Shown here: positions 46,128 through 57,862 of the stretch, one piece after another | Position numbering within the stretch: position 1 is the first letter of the stretch | How the letters are laid out: every line of letters begins with the position of its first letter | Assembly: GCF_947179515.1 (NCBI RefSeq) | Contig: NC_067495.1 | Span: 89,587,861-89,651,860, forward strand | Length of the DNA stretch: 64,000 bases | Source: Apodemus sylvaticus | Taxonomy: Eukaryota > Chordata > Mammalia > Rodentia > Muridae | Direction of reading: 5' to 3' | The notes under the pieces: model-generated | The model's input: only the letters and a program-made list of their open reading frames with translations | Told to the model about the DNA's origin: nothing | Database searches by the model: none | Position numbers and translations under genes: made by a program

Positions 46128-48172
46128 TATTTTTATTTACATTGCAAATGATTTCCCCTTTTCTGGGTCCCCACTCCCCGCAAGTCCCATAAACCCTCTT
46201 CCGTCCCCCTATTCTTCCATCTACCCCTTCCCACTTCCCTGTTCTGGAATTCCCCTATACTCTTGCACTGAGTCTTTCCAGAACCAGGGCCCACTCCTTC
46301 ATTCTTTTTGGACATCATTTAATTTGTGGATTATGTCCCGTGTATTCAAAGTTTCTAGGCTAATATCCACTTATCAGTGAGTGCATACCATGAGTGATCT
46401 TTTGAGACTGGGTTACCTCACATAGTATGATGTTCTCCAGCTTCATCCATTTGTCTAAGAATTTCATGAATTCATTGTTTCTAATGGCTGAATAGTACTC
46501 CATTGTATAAATATACCACATTTTTTGTTTCCATTCCTCCGTTGAAGGACATCTAGGTTCTTTCCAGCTTCTGGCTATTACAAATAGGGCTGCTATGAAC
46601 ATAGTGGAGCATGTGTCCTTATTGCATGCTGAAGAATCCTCTGGATATATGTCCAGTAGTGGTATAACAGGGTCCTCAGGAAGGGACATGCCCAGTTTTC
46701 TGAGGAACCGCCAGACTGATTTCCAAAGTGGTTGCACCATCTTGCAATCCCACCAGCAGTGGAGGAGTGTTCCTCTTTCTCCACATCCTCGCCAACACCT
46801 GCTGTCTCATGAATTTTTGACCTTATCCATTCTGACTGGTGTGAGGTGAAATCTCAGGGTTGTTTTGATTTGCATTTCCCTAATAATTAATGATGTTGAA
46901 CATTTCTTAAGGTGTTTCTCAGCTCTCCGAAGTTCTCCATGTGAAAATTCTTTGTTTAGCTCCATACCCCACTTTTTAATGGGGTTATTTGGATCTCTGG
47001 GTTCTACTTTCTTGAGTTCTTTGTATATATTAGATATTAGCCCTCTGTCGGATTTAGGGTTGGAGAAGATTCTTTCCCAGGCTGTTGGTTGACGTTTTGT
47101 CCTTTTGACAGTGTCCTTTGCCTTACAGAAACTTTGTAGCTTTATGAGGTCCCATTTGTCAATTCTTGATCTTAGAGCATAAGCTATTGGTGTTCTATTC
47201 AGGAGTTTTCCCCTGTGCCCATGTCCTCCAGTGTCTTCCCCAGTTTTTTTTTTTTTCAATTAGTTTCAGTGTGTCAGGTATTATGTGGAGGTCCTTGATC
47301 CATTTGGAGCTTGGTACAAGGAGATAAGAATGGATCAATGTGCATTCTTCTGCATGCTGACCTCCAATTGAACCAGCACCATTTGTTGAAAAGACTATCT
47401 TTTTTCCACTGGATTCTTTCAGCCCCTTTGTCGAAGACCAAGTGACCATGGGTGTATTGGTTCATTTCTGGGTCTTCAATCCTATTCCATTGATCCGCTT
47501 GCCTGATATTGTACCAATACCATACAGTTTTTATCACTATTGCTCTGTAGTAGAGTTTAAAGTCTGGGATATTGAATCCCCCTGAAGTTCTTTTACTGTT
47601 GAGAATAGTTTTAGCTATCCTGGGTTTTTTGTTATTCCAGATGAATTTGAGAATTGCTCTTTCTAGCTCTATGAAGAACTGGGTTGGGATTTTTATGGGA
47701 ATAGCATTGAATCTGTAGATTGCCTTTGGCAAGATGGCCATTTTAACTATATTAATCCTTCCAATCCATGAGCATGGAAGGTTTTTCCATTTCTTGAGAT
47801 CTTCTTCGATTTCCTTCTTCAGAGATCTGAAGTTCTTGTCATATAGGTCTTTCACTTGTTTTGTTAGAGTCACCCCAAGATACTTTATGTTGTTTGTAGC
47901 TATTGTGAAGGGGGTCATTTCCCTAATTTCTTTCTCAGTCTGCTTATCCTTTGAATATATAAAGGCTACTGATTTGCTTGCATTAATTTTGTAGCCAGCC
48001 ACTTTGCTGAAGTTGTTTATCAGCTGTAGGAGTTCTCTAGTAGAGTTTTTAGGGTCACTTAAGTATACGATCATATCATCTGCAAATAGTGATAATTTGA
48101 CTTCTTCCTTTCCATTTGTATCCCTTTGACTTCCTTCTGTTGTGTAATTGCTCTAGCTAGGACTTCAAGAAC
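46085..48172 (-). mobile_element. 5'-inverted L1, 3' segment (ORF2 RT to 3' UTR)
   Basis: Minus strand: RT palm from the VLEVLA region, catalytic FADD at 48075-48086, a long frame 47274-48074, further C-terminal frames (46807-47259, 46360-46740), then the 3' UTR and a GAAA-type tail seen as (TTTC)n at 46078-46128. The target duplication GGACATTTCTTT lies at 46073-46084 and 49726-49737. At 48172 the strand flips. Confidence 0.93.
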
Positions 48173-49725
48173 TAAACAGAAACTTCACAGGGAGACAATG
48201 AAACTAATTGAAGCTTTGAACCAATTGGAGTTAACAGATATATATAGAATTTTTTATCCCAAAGCAAAAGAATATACCTTTTTCTCAGCACCTCATGGTA
48301 CCTTCTCCAAAATAGATCATATAGTTGGTCACAAGACAGACCTCAACAAATAAATATAAGAAGATTGAAATAATCCCATGCCTCCTATCAGATCACTATG
48401 GAGTAAAAGTGGTCTTTAGTAACAGTATAAACAACAGAAAGCCCACATACACATGGAAACTGAGTAATACTCTACTCAATGACACCTTGGTCAAGGAAGA
48501 AATAAAGAAAGAAATCAAAGATTTCTTAGAATTTAATGAAAATGAAGGCACAACATACACAAATCTATGGGACACATTGAAAGCAGTGTTAAGAGGAAAA
48601 CTCATAGCTTTGAGTGCCTTCAAAAAGAAATTCGAGAGAGCTCACACTAGAAGATTAAAGGAACAACTGATAACCCTGGAACAAGAAGAAGCTAATTCAC
48701 CCAGGAGGAGGAGAAGACAGGAAATCATCAAACTCAGGGCTGAAATCAATCAAGTAGAAACCAAGAGAACCATACAAAGAATCAACAAGACCAAAAGCTG
48801 GTTCTTTGAAAAAAATCAACAAGATAGATAAACCCTTAGCCAGACTAATCAAAGGGCACAGAGAAAGTATCCAAATTAACAAAATTAGGAATGGAAACGG
48901 AGATATCACAACAGAAACCGAGGAAATTCAAAAAATCATCAGATACTACTACAAAAACCTGTACTCAACACAACTGGAGAATCTGGAGGAAATGGACATT
49001 TTCTTAGACAGATACCAATTATCAAAATTAAACCAGGATCAAATAGACCATCTAAACAGACCCATAACCCCTAAAGAAATAGAAGGGGTCATAGATAGGC
49101 TTTCAACCAAAAAAAGCACAGGACCAGATGGTTTCAGTGCAGAATTCTATCAGACCTTCAAAGAAGACTTAACACCAATACTCTTCAAACTCTTCCACCA
49201 AATAGAAACAGAAGGAACACTACCCAACTCCTTCTTCGAAGCCACTATTACTCTGATACCAAAACCACACAAAGATCCAACTAAGAAAGAGAATTTCAGG
49301 CCAATTTCCCTTATGAATATCGATGCAAAAATACTAAATAAAATTCTTGCCCACCGAATCCAAGAACACATCAAAACGATCATCCACCATGATCAAGTAG
49401 GCTTCATTCCAGGGATGCAGGGATGGTTCAATATACGGAAATCCATAAATACTATCCACTACATAAACAAACTCAAAGAAAAAAACCACATGATCATTTC
49501 ATTAGATGCTGAAAAAGCATTTGACAAAATTCAGCATCCTTTCATGCTAAAAGTCTTGGAAAGGACAGGAATTCAAGGCCCATATCTAAACATAGTAAAA
49601 GCAATATACAGCAAACTGGTAGCTAACATCAAACTAAATGGAGAGAAACTTGAAGCAATCCCACTAAAATCAGGGACTAGACAAGGCTGCCCCTCTCTCC
49701 ATATCTTTTCAATATAGTTCTTGAA
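48173..49725 (+). mobile_element. 5'-inverted L1, inverted 5' segment (ORF2 endonuclease end to RT)
   Basis: Plus-strand ORF2 from the endonuclease end to the RT palm just before FADD (frames 48325-48831 and 48806-49717; the frame slips at about 48810 in a run of A). Its right end carries TAGTTCTTGAAG, and the same 12 bases occur, inverted, at the 48172 junction. The second cDNA was therefore primed next to where the first ended. Confidence 0.93.
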
Positions 49726-50382
49726 GGACATTTCTTTTTTTATGTTAGGGAAGTTTTCCTCTATAATTTTGTTGAAGACATTTACTGACCTTTTAAGTTG
49801 GAAATTTTCACTCTCTTCTATACCTATAACCCTTAGGGTTGGTGTTCTCATTTTGTCCTGGATTTCCTGGATGTTTTGGGTCCAGAAAATTTTTTCATTT
49901 TTCATTTTCTTTGACAGTTGTATCAATGCTTTCTATGGTATCTTCTGCATCTGATATTCTCTATTCTATCTCTTGTATTCTGTTGTTGATGCTTGGATCC
50001 ATGACTCCTGACTTCTTTCCTAGGTTTTCTATGTCCTGAGTTGTCTCCCTTTGTGACTTCATTATTTTTTCTACCTCCTTCTTAGATCTTGGATGGCTTT
50101 GTTTAATTCCTTCACCTGTTTTGTTGTGTTTTCCCATAGCTCTTCAAGGGCTTCTCCCGGTTTACTTTTGTGTATTTCTTTAAGGGAGTTATTTATGTCC
50201 TTCTTGAAGCCTTCAATGAAGCCCTCCTTCAGCATCATGACCTGTGATTTTAAATCCTAATCTTGCTTTCCTGATGTGTTGGGGTATCCTGGACTTGCTG
50301 TTGTGGGAGGATTGGGTTCGGATAGTGCTATATTGCCTTGATTTCTGTTAGCAATGTCCCTTCATTTGCCTTTTGCCATCAT

Positions 50383-51075
50383 TGGTGTTAGTTTGTCTTG
50401 CTGTCACTGGCTGGTGCTTGCTCCTCCTGTGTGCCTTCAGGCCTGGGTGACCTGCTTTCTCCTGGTACAAATTGCTGTGGTACTGCTGAGTTCCTGGGTG
50501 CTGGTGGAGTCATGGTGGCATGTGTCCCAAGTGATCCTATCCAACTGATACCTGCCCACCAATCTGTTACATAGTTACAGGAGCAAAGATAGCGGCTGAG
50601 ACCACTCTCTTGGGTATGTAGCTCTGTGGCCCCAATCACCTCTTGATGCAGGCTGTGCTGGCAATCTCCTCAGTGCCACTGGGTGTATAGCTGGCTTCCT
50701 GAGCCACTTGGAGGTGGCAAGCTGTGGCCGGGGATGTTCTGGATCCAGGGGCAGAAACCAGAAGGCTCCTGCCAGAGGCCTCAGGACAGGATCCTCTGAT
50801 CTGCAGGGCTTGTCTAACCTGTGCAGATTGCCTCTTCTGTGCTGGCTGCTGGGTGGATATCTGTTTTCCTGTGCCACTTGAAGATGGCATGCTGTGGCCG
50901 GAGATGTTCCAGATCCGGAGGTCAAGACCAGAAGGTTCCTGCCAGAGGCTTCTGGACAGGATACTCTGATCAGCAGGGCCAGTGTCACCTGTGCAGGCTG
51001 CCTCTTCCACGCTGGCTGCTGGGTGGCTATCTCTCTTCCTGGCCCACTTGGAGATGGCATGCTCGATCACTTTCC
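50383..51075 (-). promoter_or_regulatory. L1 5' UTR with ~170-bp tandem monomers
   Basis: The block GCCACTTG recurs at 50703, 50873 and 51043 (as CCCACTTG), a period of 170 bp. Each is followed by GATGGCA-type and GCTGTGGCCGG-type sequence. There are roughly two full and one or two partial units. In mouse L1, such arrays hold the promoter. The unit differs from the 302-bp unit at 28081-28712, so two 5' UTR types occur in this window. Confidence 0.8.
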
Positions 51076-51260
51076 AGAATCAGCAGGATTGTTCTGAAGT
51101 AAAAAAATGTTCACATAGTTGAGACGATTTTTTGTATTCCTTCATGTGACCAAATGTCAGGTGTCAGTGGATCAGGTCCTTAGTGTTGGGCACCATGAAC
51201 TTAGCTCAATGCCCTCCACTGAGCTGTTTGCACCGGGTTTCTGAGAGTGGAACCAGCTTT
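51076..51260. other. Extra 185 bp between L1 5' UTR and target duplication
   Basis: Not similar to the monomers or to the flanking Lx sequence. It lies inside the insertion as bounded by the duplicated target. It could be unrepeated L1 5' sequence, a 5' transduction or a template switch. Confidence 0.6.
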
Positions 51261-51405
51261 GATGTCCTTGTTCTGAATAGCTGAGTAGTATTTCTTTGTT
51301 TAAATGAATCACATTTTCTCTATCCATTCTTCTGTCTTGAAACATTATGCTTATTTTCAGCTTCAGGCTATCACAAATAAGGCTACTCTGAGCATAGGGG
51401 AACAC
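51261..51405 (-). mobile_element. Lx-type L1 ORF2 end (continuation of 40190-41337)
   Basis: Plus-strand CTGAATAGCTGAGTAGTATT, ATGAATCACATTTTCTC and CAAATAAGGCTACTCTGAGC are the antisense ORF2 end of the Lx element, in register with 41337. Confidence 0.8.
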
Positions 51406-51945
51406 CTCCCCTTCTCCAGCGAGAGGACAAATTGGGAACCAGCTCAAGGGGAGGTCCCAAGGCCTGACACTATTACTGAGGCTATAGAGTGCTCACAAAA
51501 AGGGATCTAGCATGACTACCCTCTGAAAGACCAAACAAGCAGCTGGAAGAGTCAGATGCAGGTATTTGTACCCAACCAATGGACAGAAGCTGCTCACCCC
51601 TGTGCTTAAATTAGGGAAAAGCTGGAAGAAGATGAGGAGGAACACAACTCTGTAGTCACAATTAACCTGGACCCCAGAGATCTCTGACACACTTGATCAC
51701 CAACCAGGCAGCATACACCAGCTGATATGAGCCCCTCAACATATATACAGCAGAGGATTGCCAGGTTTAGGTTCAGTCAGAGAAGATGTACATAACCTTT
51801 AAGAGAATTGAGGCCCCAGGGAGTTTATTGGTCTGGTGGAGTGGGGTTGGAGACATCCTCATGGAGACAGGTTAGTGGGGAGGAAGGATGGGATGTGTAA
51901 GAGTTGGAGGTTAGACCGGGAGGTGAATAAAATTTGGAGTTTTTT
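51406..51945 (+). mobile_element. Lx-type L1 3' UTR, sense, with A/T-rich end
   Basis: Sense counterparts of the blocks at 40190-41337: GGACAGAAGCTGCTCACC, CCAGGCAGCATACACCAGC and AATAAAATTTGGAG at the end. It abuts the antisense Lx piece head to head, so it is either a second copy or a 5'-inverted arrangement. Confidence 0.8.
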
Positions 51946-52585
51946 TTTTTTTAAGTAAAACAATAATAACAATTTAAAAAGAAAGACTTCCATATTATGT
52001 CATGTAGCCTTATATTAGAAATTTTCAAATCTTCTTCAACCAGATTAATGAAAAACCATATTACACATTTGCCTTTCGGTAAATATGAAGAATTAAGTAA
52101 TGAACCTATTGGAGCCATTCTCATTCAAACCACACACAAAAAAAATGTTTAAGAACACAGAAGATTACATTTCCAAACAAACTATAAGTCATGATTGTAT
52201 TGGCCCCTTTTTGTTATTTTAATGAAATTTTTAAAAATGAAGTTTCACAGAACTAGAATTCAAACATGAGACTTTATCTGGTGAAGACATCTGTGGCTTA
52301 GCCAAGTCATGGTGAATATAATTAGAACTAGAGGACATATGAGAGAAAAATCCCAATGGTGACACTATAAGTGAAGAAACAAGGAGAACCTAGCATGACT
52401 TATTCCTGGATTTAACCCCTTAAAGTTCCTATCACTTCAAAACATTGCCACATTGGAGCTAGGTTTCCAAAACATGAACCATGTAGACAAAGATATAATA
52501 AATGTATCCAAAGGAGAATTAAGGAGCAGGAAAGTAGTAATATACATTAATTTAGGCCTTAATTATTTTATTTATATTTAAATCT
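51946..52585. other. Unassigned sequence
   Basis: Nothing recognised. Confidence 0.4.
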
Positions 52586-52768
52586 ACATTTGTGTACTTT
52601 ATTTTGGGAAGATTACCTATGCCACAATGTACATGATTGTGTAGTCAAAGAACAACTCATGGGAACTAGTTTGTCATCTGTATATGTCCTGGGGATTAAA
52701 CTTAGATCACAAAGCCTAGTTGCAAGCATCTTTACCTTCTGTGTTATCTCAATGAGCTAAGGTCTTAT
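52586..52768 (-). mobile_element. B2/B3-type SINE
   Basis: Antisense B3 order: GTGTAGTCAAAGAACAACTC, GGGAACTAGTTTGTCATC, TCCTGGGGATTAAACTTAG, GTTGCAAGCATCTTTACC and an ATGAGCTAAGG-type head. Confidence 0.75.
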
Positions 52769-53934
52769 ATTTTTTATTTTTATTAGTTCTTTTAAAGGGC
52801 TGTATAATCTGCTTTGTGCATTTTCCAATCTTCCCTGTCAACTTATCTCTTAAGACTGCAAGTATGACAACTTTTGCATACTACTCCCCAAATCCTCAGC
52901 CAGATCTACATCCATTTTTTTATTGGTAATAGGCAGGTGCTATGTGGCAATGACTGGGGATGTTGCTGATGTGTTCACATTTCCTGGGTCACTCTCCAGC
53001 TCTACTCTCATGGATGCAGTAATTGTTCATCAAGATCAAAATCTTTGCTGAGTTAAATTTTGGCATACACAGCCATGTGTTTTTCCAGAAGAACCTACCT
53101 GGACTTTATAACTTATATTCTGCACACCTCCCAAACTGCCAGTAGTGCATGTCTATAACATTGCCTGCCGCCATCACCAACAACATGAGAATTGGCTTCA
53201 AAAATTACTCTAACAGGGATAAAATAGTGGAAATCAGTGATCCTGAGTAGTGCTGGTGACAGAGTTCATGAGAATGCTCAGGGCTTAATGTGTATAGAGA
53301 ATAACTGTGTATTAGAAATCAATTGATTTTGCAATGGAAATTGCAAGCCTCAATGGCTTCTGAGATGTCCTTGAAGCAGTTTTCAGCTCATCCTTAAGTT
53401 GCTTACCTATTCTAATCTTCTAAGCAATTGTACTTTTGTCAACAGATTCTGATGGTGGGAATTCCTTCACTCTGGACAGTTTTGATCATGATGCAAATTT
53501 TTCTGATATTTTTGTTCTGTTCTTTTGTTCTCTGAAATCTCATTGAAAATCTGACTAAAACTGACTGATAATATCATTCACATGTGTGGGCTCTTTATGG
53601 TTTAAATATTTCTTCTAACTTAGAGAACGTAGAGAAAGCAGTCTGGAGCCATCTCAGCAAAACATGGGCTATCAGCTTGGACCCAAGATTTGATTTTGTG
53701 TCTTCTCTTTCATTGTTCCCAGAAAATCCTTCTCTCAGAACTCCCTTCAAGCTGATGCTGGTCCTTGGCACTTCTATATTTATTTGCACCAATACAATAG
53801 AGTATGTTTGACACAAGTTTCTAATAAGACTGTCATTTTTGTATGAAACATGGTCTCCAATCTTCTGATCTTCTGAACCTTCGCTATAAAAGGACAACAT
53901 AAACCTCATTTGCCTACGATAATGGACCAGGACT
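52769..53934. other. Unassigned sequence
   Basis: No repeat named with confidence. 53590-53780 has an LTR-like flavour (GGTCCTTGGCACTTC) but no boundaries. The 139-codon minus frame 53595-54014 has no recognisable features. Confidence 0.4.
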
Positions 53935-54529
53935 GATTTTGAAAAGCAGATACGTTCCAGGAACAGACCATAAGCCCTAGAAACTAGTTCATAAGACACC
54001 AGCTCCAGGGACATACCATAAAATCTAGAAACAAGGTCATAACAGTCCCTACCAAAAATAGCCTGGAAATAACAGGAAATGAATGAGAAAATATATTATC
54101 CCCAAGTTGACTATCTGTTCTAGGAAGTCCTATTTCATCCTCATGTCAAATGTTCATGACATAAGAAAGCAAACCACAGAATACCTGTCACCCGCCAATC
54201 AGAATTTGACCCCTGTGACCTCCATAGCACATGCCAATGAAGTTTTAGATTACCTAAACTGTTCTCTAAATATAACAAATAACATATTAGCCATTCAAAA
54301 TTCTGCTGATGTCACTGCTTTGTCCCCTGCAATCATATTAGAGATCATCTAATCCTTCTAGAGAGTTTTCCTGGTTCTCCATAAAAAGGCTTGTGTACCT
54401 TTTTCTGGGCTAGTCACTTTGGAGAATAGTTGACTGCTGCATGCTCATTGTATCTGCAGAATAATAGCTTTTTGTCTTTGTACACTACTGAGTCTGGGGT
54501 CTTCCTTCACCTATTTTTGAACCCTTACA
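53935..54529 (+). mobile_element. Solo LTR-like block (endogenous retrovirus)
   Basis: U3-like sequence has CCCGCCAATCAGAATTTG (CCAAT-type, near 54192) and a TATA-like CCATAAAAAGGCTTG at about 54380. Near 54460 it has AGAATAATAGC, then an R/U5-like GAGTCTGGGGTCTTCC. It ends near CCCTTACA. No viral genes adjoin it. The exact ends and the family are uncertain. Confidence 0.6.
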
Positions 54530-54685
54530 ACTGGAGTCACTCTTTCTTCTTACAACTCCAGGATCTGTATAGCCTGTGCCTTTCAACTCTTCCAACATCT
54601 TCCCTTTAGAACATTTCAAAAATTATTGAATAGTGATGATGTCATAGAGTATAATAATATTCACACTCTTCCTTAAGAATTTCTT

Positions 54686-54837
54686 GCTGCCAGTGATGGT
54701 GCATGCCTTTAATCCTAGCAATTGGGAGGCAGAGGCAGGCAGATTTCTGAGTTCGAGGCCAGCCTGGTCTACAGAGTTCCAGGACAGGCAAGGCTATACA
54801 GAGAAACCCTGTCTTGAAAAAAAACAAAAACAAAAAA
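54686..54837 (+). mobile_element. B1 SINE
   Basis: GCCAGTGATGGTGCATGCC, TTTAATCCTAGCAATTGG, GAGTTCGAGGCCAGCCTGG and GAAACCCTGTCTTG with an A-rich tail. A short deletion after CTACAGAG. Confidence 0.95.
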
Positions 54838-55599
54838 TTCCTGGTTTTGTCTTCAATGACAATTCTGTGACTGTAAACCTTTAAAAGAAATCATTTTATC
54901 TTGCTAACAGAATTGGATTCTGAAATTACAAGCTGTATGCCATTTGCTCTGGAACCAGATCCCTCTTCATAATGAATGGCAGCACAGTTAGAACTTATCT
55001 GAGATGTAGAGTTTGTATAGAGGACCAGAGAGCTAGAGCATTAGAAAGTAATGACCTCCCACTTGGATTCATTTCTTAACATCAAGATGTTAGAACCAAT
55101 GAGTAAATGTAGGAAAGTTTTCAAGAGAAACCATTGTAATATGTTTTAAAGTATGACTAAATCTAGAAAAATTAACCTATAATTGCATATAAGAAATTTA
55201 TCTTTTTGTGATGAAGATATTCCAAATGTAAACTCAGCTTATTTCTATCATAAAGTTAGGTGTTATTTTGGTTTTATGTGTTCACAGTGGCCTTTCCACT
55301 TTGACTTGGATATTGATAGAAATATAAGAGTTGTATTGGTGGTTTTACAGAATGTGTTTGGTCTACATAAAAACAATTCTGCTTCTGGACAGACTGTCTT
55401 AGCTTGGGATTTGAGAATGACTTAATGCATTCCTGAAACAGGGAACTGTTTTTCTTGAATATTTGAAGGCCTTTTATTGTCATCACTAATTAACATCTAG
55501 GCAAATACATTTTAAATCAGAAAATTAATACCTTATTTACTGGTCATGAATAGATAGAAATCTTACATTTCCTACAAAATTATAATTTAAAATGGTACA
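54838..55599. other. Unassigned sequence
   Basis: Nothing recognised; frame 55183-55425 looks random. Confidence 0.4.
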
Positions 55600-55888
55600 G
55601 CAAACCAGGATAGATGGTGTAATTCTGTATTTGTTATGCAAGCATGAGACCCTAATTTCATTCCTCAGTATCTAAATAAAAAGAGAGGTATTGTAGCACA
55701 TGTATGCAATCCTAGGATTGGGGTATAATGAGAAAGACAACCCTGAGACTAGTTTGCCAATCCATGAGTTCCAAGTTCAGTCAAAGATCCCATGAAAAAT
55801 AAAATGGAGAATCGCTGAGGCACATACCTGATATGAACATCTGGCTTTTGTACATTTGTGCGCCCTGCACAGATATGTACACATTCCT
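55600..55888 (+). mobile_element. B4-type SINE
   Basis: tRNA/ID-like head with TATGCAAGCATGAGACCC, then a B1-like part (GTAGCACATGTATGCAATCC, GAGTTCCAAGTTCAG) and the B4 tail block GATATGAACATCTGGCTTTT. Confidence 0.75.
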
Positions 55889-57857
55889 AGGCAAATGGAT
55901 TATCTTTAGGACCCTATTTTCTTTTACTTAAAACTGTCTCAGATGAGGGTAGATAAAATGAGACCCCAGACCCTTTCTCCTTCTGAATGAACCTGTTCCA
56001 ATTTACAGTATTTAAATTCGATGTATATTCTACACTTTGTATTCGGGCTTTCTATAAATTATAAACAAAAACATTCTTTATTCAAATTCATAACTGCACA
56101 AGTCTTAGTTTTTAGAGATATCAAGGGCAAGCATTAATGCCTATGCTATTTGCTCTGTATCTACAAGGAATCTACAACAATCACACATTATAAAGTAAGA
56201 GGTGAGAATGGGAGATTATCTGATGAGAACTTTTAGGTAGTTTATTTATAAGCATCTTATGTAGTTTTGTTTGTTTGTTTGTTTGTTTTCTGATGCCATT
56301 CTTAGTAAGGTTAAAGAGAATAGTATTTTAGAGATGCAGTTTTTATAAAGGCTAAAGGGAATAATATTTTATGGATGTAGCTGGCTAGCTAGATTTAGGA
56401 GATTTGATAGTCTAAATTAAGTTACAGGAAAGAGTACTGAAGAGTATTGGAGATGTATATTATGACATTTTCAGTGAGACAACAGTTTTGAGGGTGTTCC
56501 TAATAGAAACTAATCATTAGTATTTTCTGTTTCCAATATGCTATCTTCAAAATATCATCCCTCTCCCATAGTGACTACTTCACCATTCCATTTCCAAATC
56601 TCACATTTCTATACTGACTTCCAGAGCAACGTGTTGGGATAAAATGCTGACAGGTGACTTAAAAAACTTAGTTTGAATTAAATTCAATTTTCATACCTTA
56701 TGGTAACTTTAGAATTTATCAACCAGGTAAACTGCTATAGTAAATGATGCATCGAAGTACAGAAAGAATGTGAGGAGTGGGTATGGCCAGAGCAAAGTCT
56801 GTATTCTCACTGTAGACATTTTAATTACCTACTTCCATTTTACACAGAATGTTTATGAGACAACATGTTAGTTTTACATGACTGATAAAATATCATACAT
56901 ATTAAAACGAATAGATTTGTGGCTTACATTTTCAGTACTTTTTAAAAATAAGGTTGTATCTGTGATGAGGTATAATATGGAATAATGATTTATCACAGGA
57001 AAAGTGTTTACATCATTGCTGTCAGAAACCAGACAGGAGAATTATCTCTTTGGGAAAAATATCATTTTTAGGGAACAGAGCCAGTGACTGACATATTCAA
57101 ACTAGGCCCACTAACACCAGTCCACTAGAAATCTATCAAAATCTAATCCACTGATTATATCAGAGCTCTCAAAATCCAAACCAGCTATGGACCAAAGTAG
57201 AAAACAAGAAGCTTTTCAGAGGGTATTTTGCTCCCCAAACACAACAGAGTAGAAAGATATTTTCTAGAGAGAGAAAGGCATATTTAATGACAAAAGTCAC
57301 TCTACTATGATATGTGGAAATTAGAAAGGTAGAAAATTATCCTAAGATAATTTTCTATCAGGCAAACACTAGCAAATATCTGTGGATGAAGGAGTGCATA
57401 TAATATCATGAATAGCAATCAACACAGGATTAGAGTAGTTCTGTAAGAAAATTGTAATCCTGTTAGTCCACAAGTGACCTAGAATGCTGAGCTCATGTCA
57501 GACACTAAGCTTCATAGGCCATGCTGGTTTGGTGGCCATGCTTATCAGATTCAGACAGAAACACTATAACTTGAATCTCTCAATGTAAGAGAGGCAATTG
57601 TGTTCATTCTGTCAGGACTCAGTAGGGCACTGTCACCTATGCTATATGAATTGCCATATCACAAGACAATCATGTTAAATTTTGAAACTAACCAATTTAG
57701 TATGCAATGCTTGCTTCTGAAAAATATAGAGACCTGTGCTTTGTACTCTTCTTAATATGATAGATCCAACTTCCCTACTCCATTATTAGTCATCTTATAA
57801 GGAAGACATTATAAATAGTGCTGATTTCCATCCTTTGGCTATATTGGTATTTATGAA
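55889..57857. other. Unassigned sequence; (TTTG)n at 56266-56288
   Basis: About 2 kb with no recognised gene or repeat except a short TTTG run. Confidence 0.45.
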
Positions 57858-57862
57858 AAGAG

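Larger units (their letters stand above)
45655..50379 (-). pseudogene. L1 ORF1 of the full-length antisense element, split by an L1
   Basis: ORF1 begins at the ATG pair near 50377-50382 (MAKGK), but a TGA follows after five codons. The N-terminal half lies at 49738-50379 and the C-terminal domain at 45655-46072 (frame 45608-45883, YPANLSITIDGE). The 3.65 kb between is a later L1 insertion with its duplicated 12-bp target. Confidence 0.88.
41338..51260 (-). mobile_element. Full-length L1 inserted into the Lx element, later interrupted twice
   Basis: Minus-strand order from the right: extra 5' segment (51076-51260), 5' UTR monomers (50383-51075), ORF1 (about 50379-49738 and 46072-45655), ORF2 (to about 41650), 3' UTR and tail at about 41345-41400. 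The flanks repeat: GATGTCCTCATTCT (41324-41337) and GATGTCCTTGTTCT (51261-51274), 12 of 14 identical. This fits an old target-site duplication, with Lx ORF2 continuing across it. A B1 (44922-45077) and a 5'-inverted L1 (46085-49725) sit inside. The net L1 length is near 6 kb. Confidence 0.9.

Noticed and set aside
50575..51060. Pro/Ser/Ala-rich 161-codon minus frame as a protein
   Set aside because: It is the translation of tandem L1 5' UTR monomers; its repeats follow the 170-bp period.
53595..54014. 139-codon minus-strand frame as a gene
   Set aside because: It overlaps an LTR-like block on the other strand and shows no family motif.
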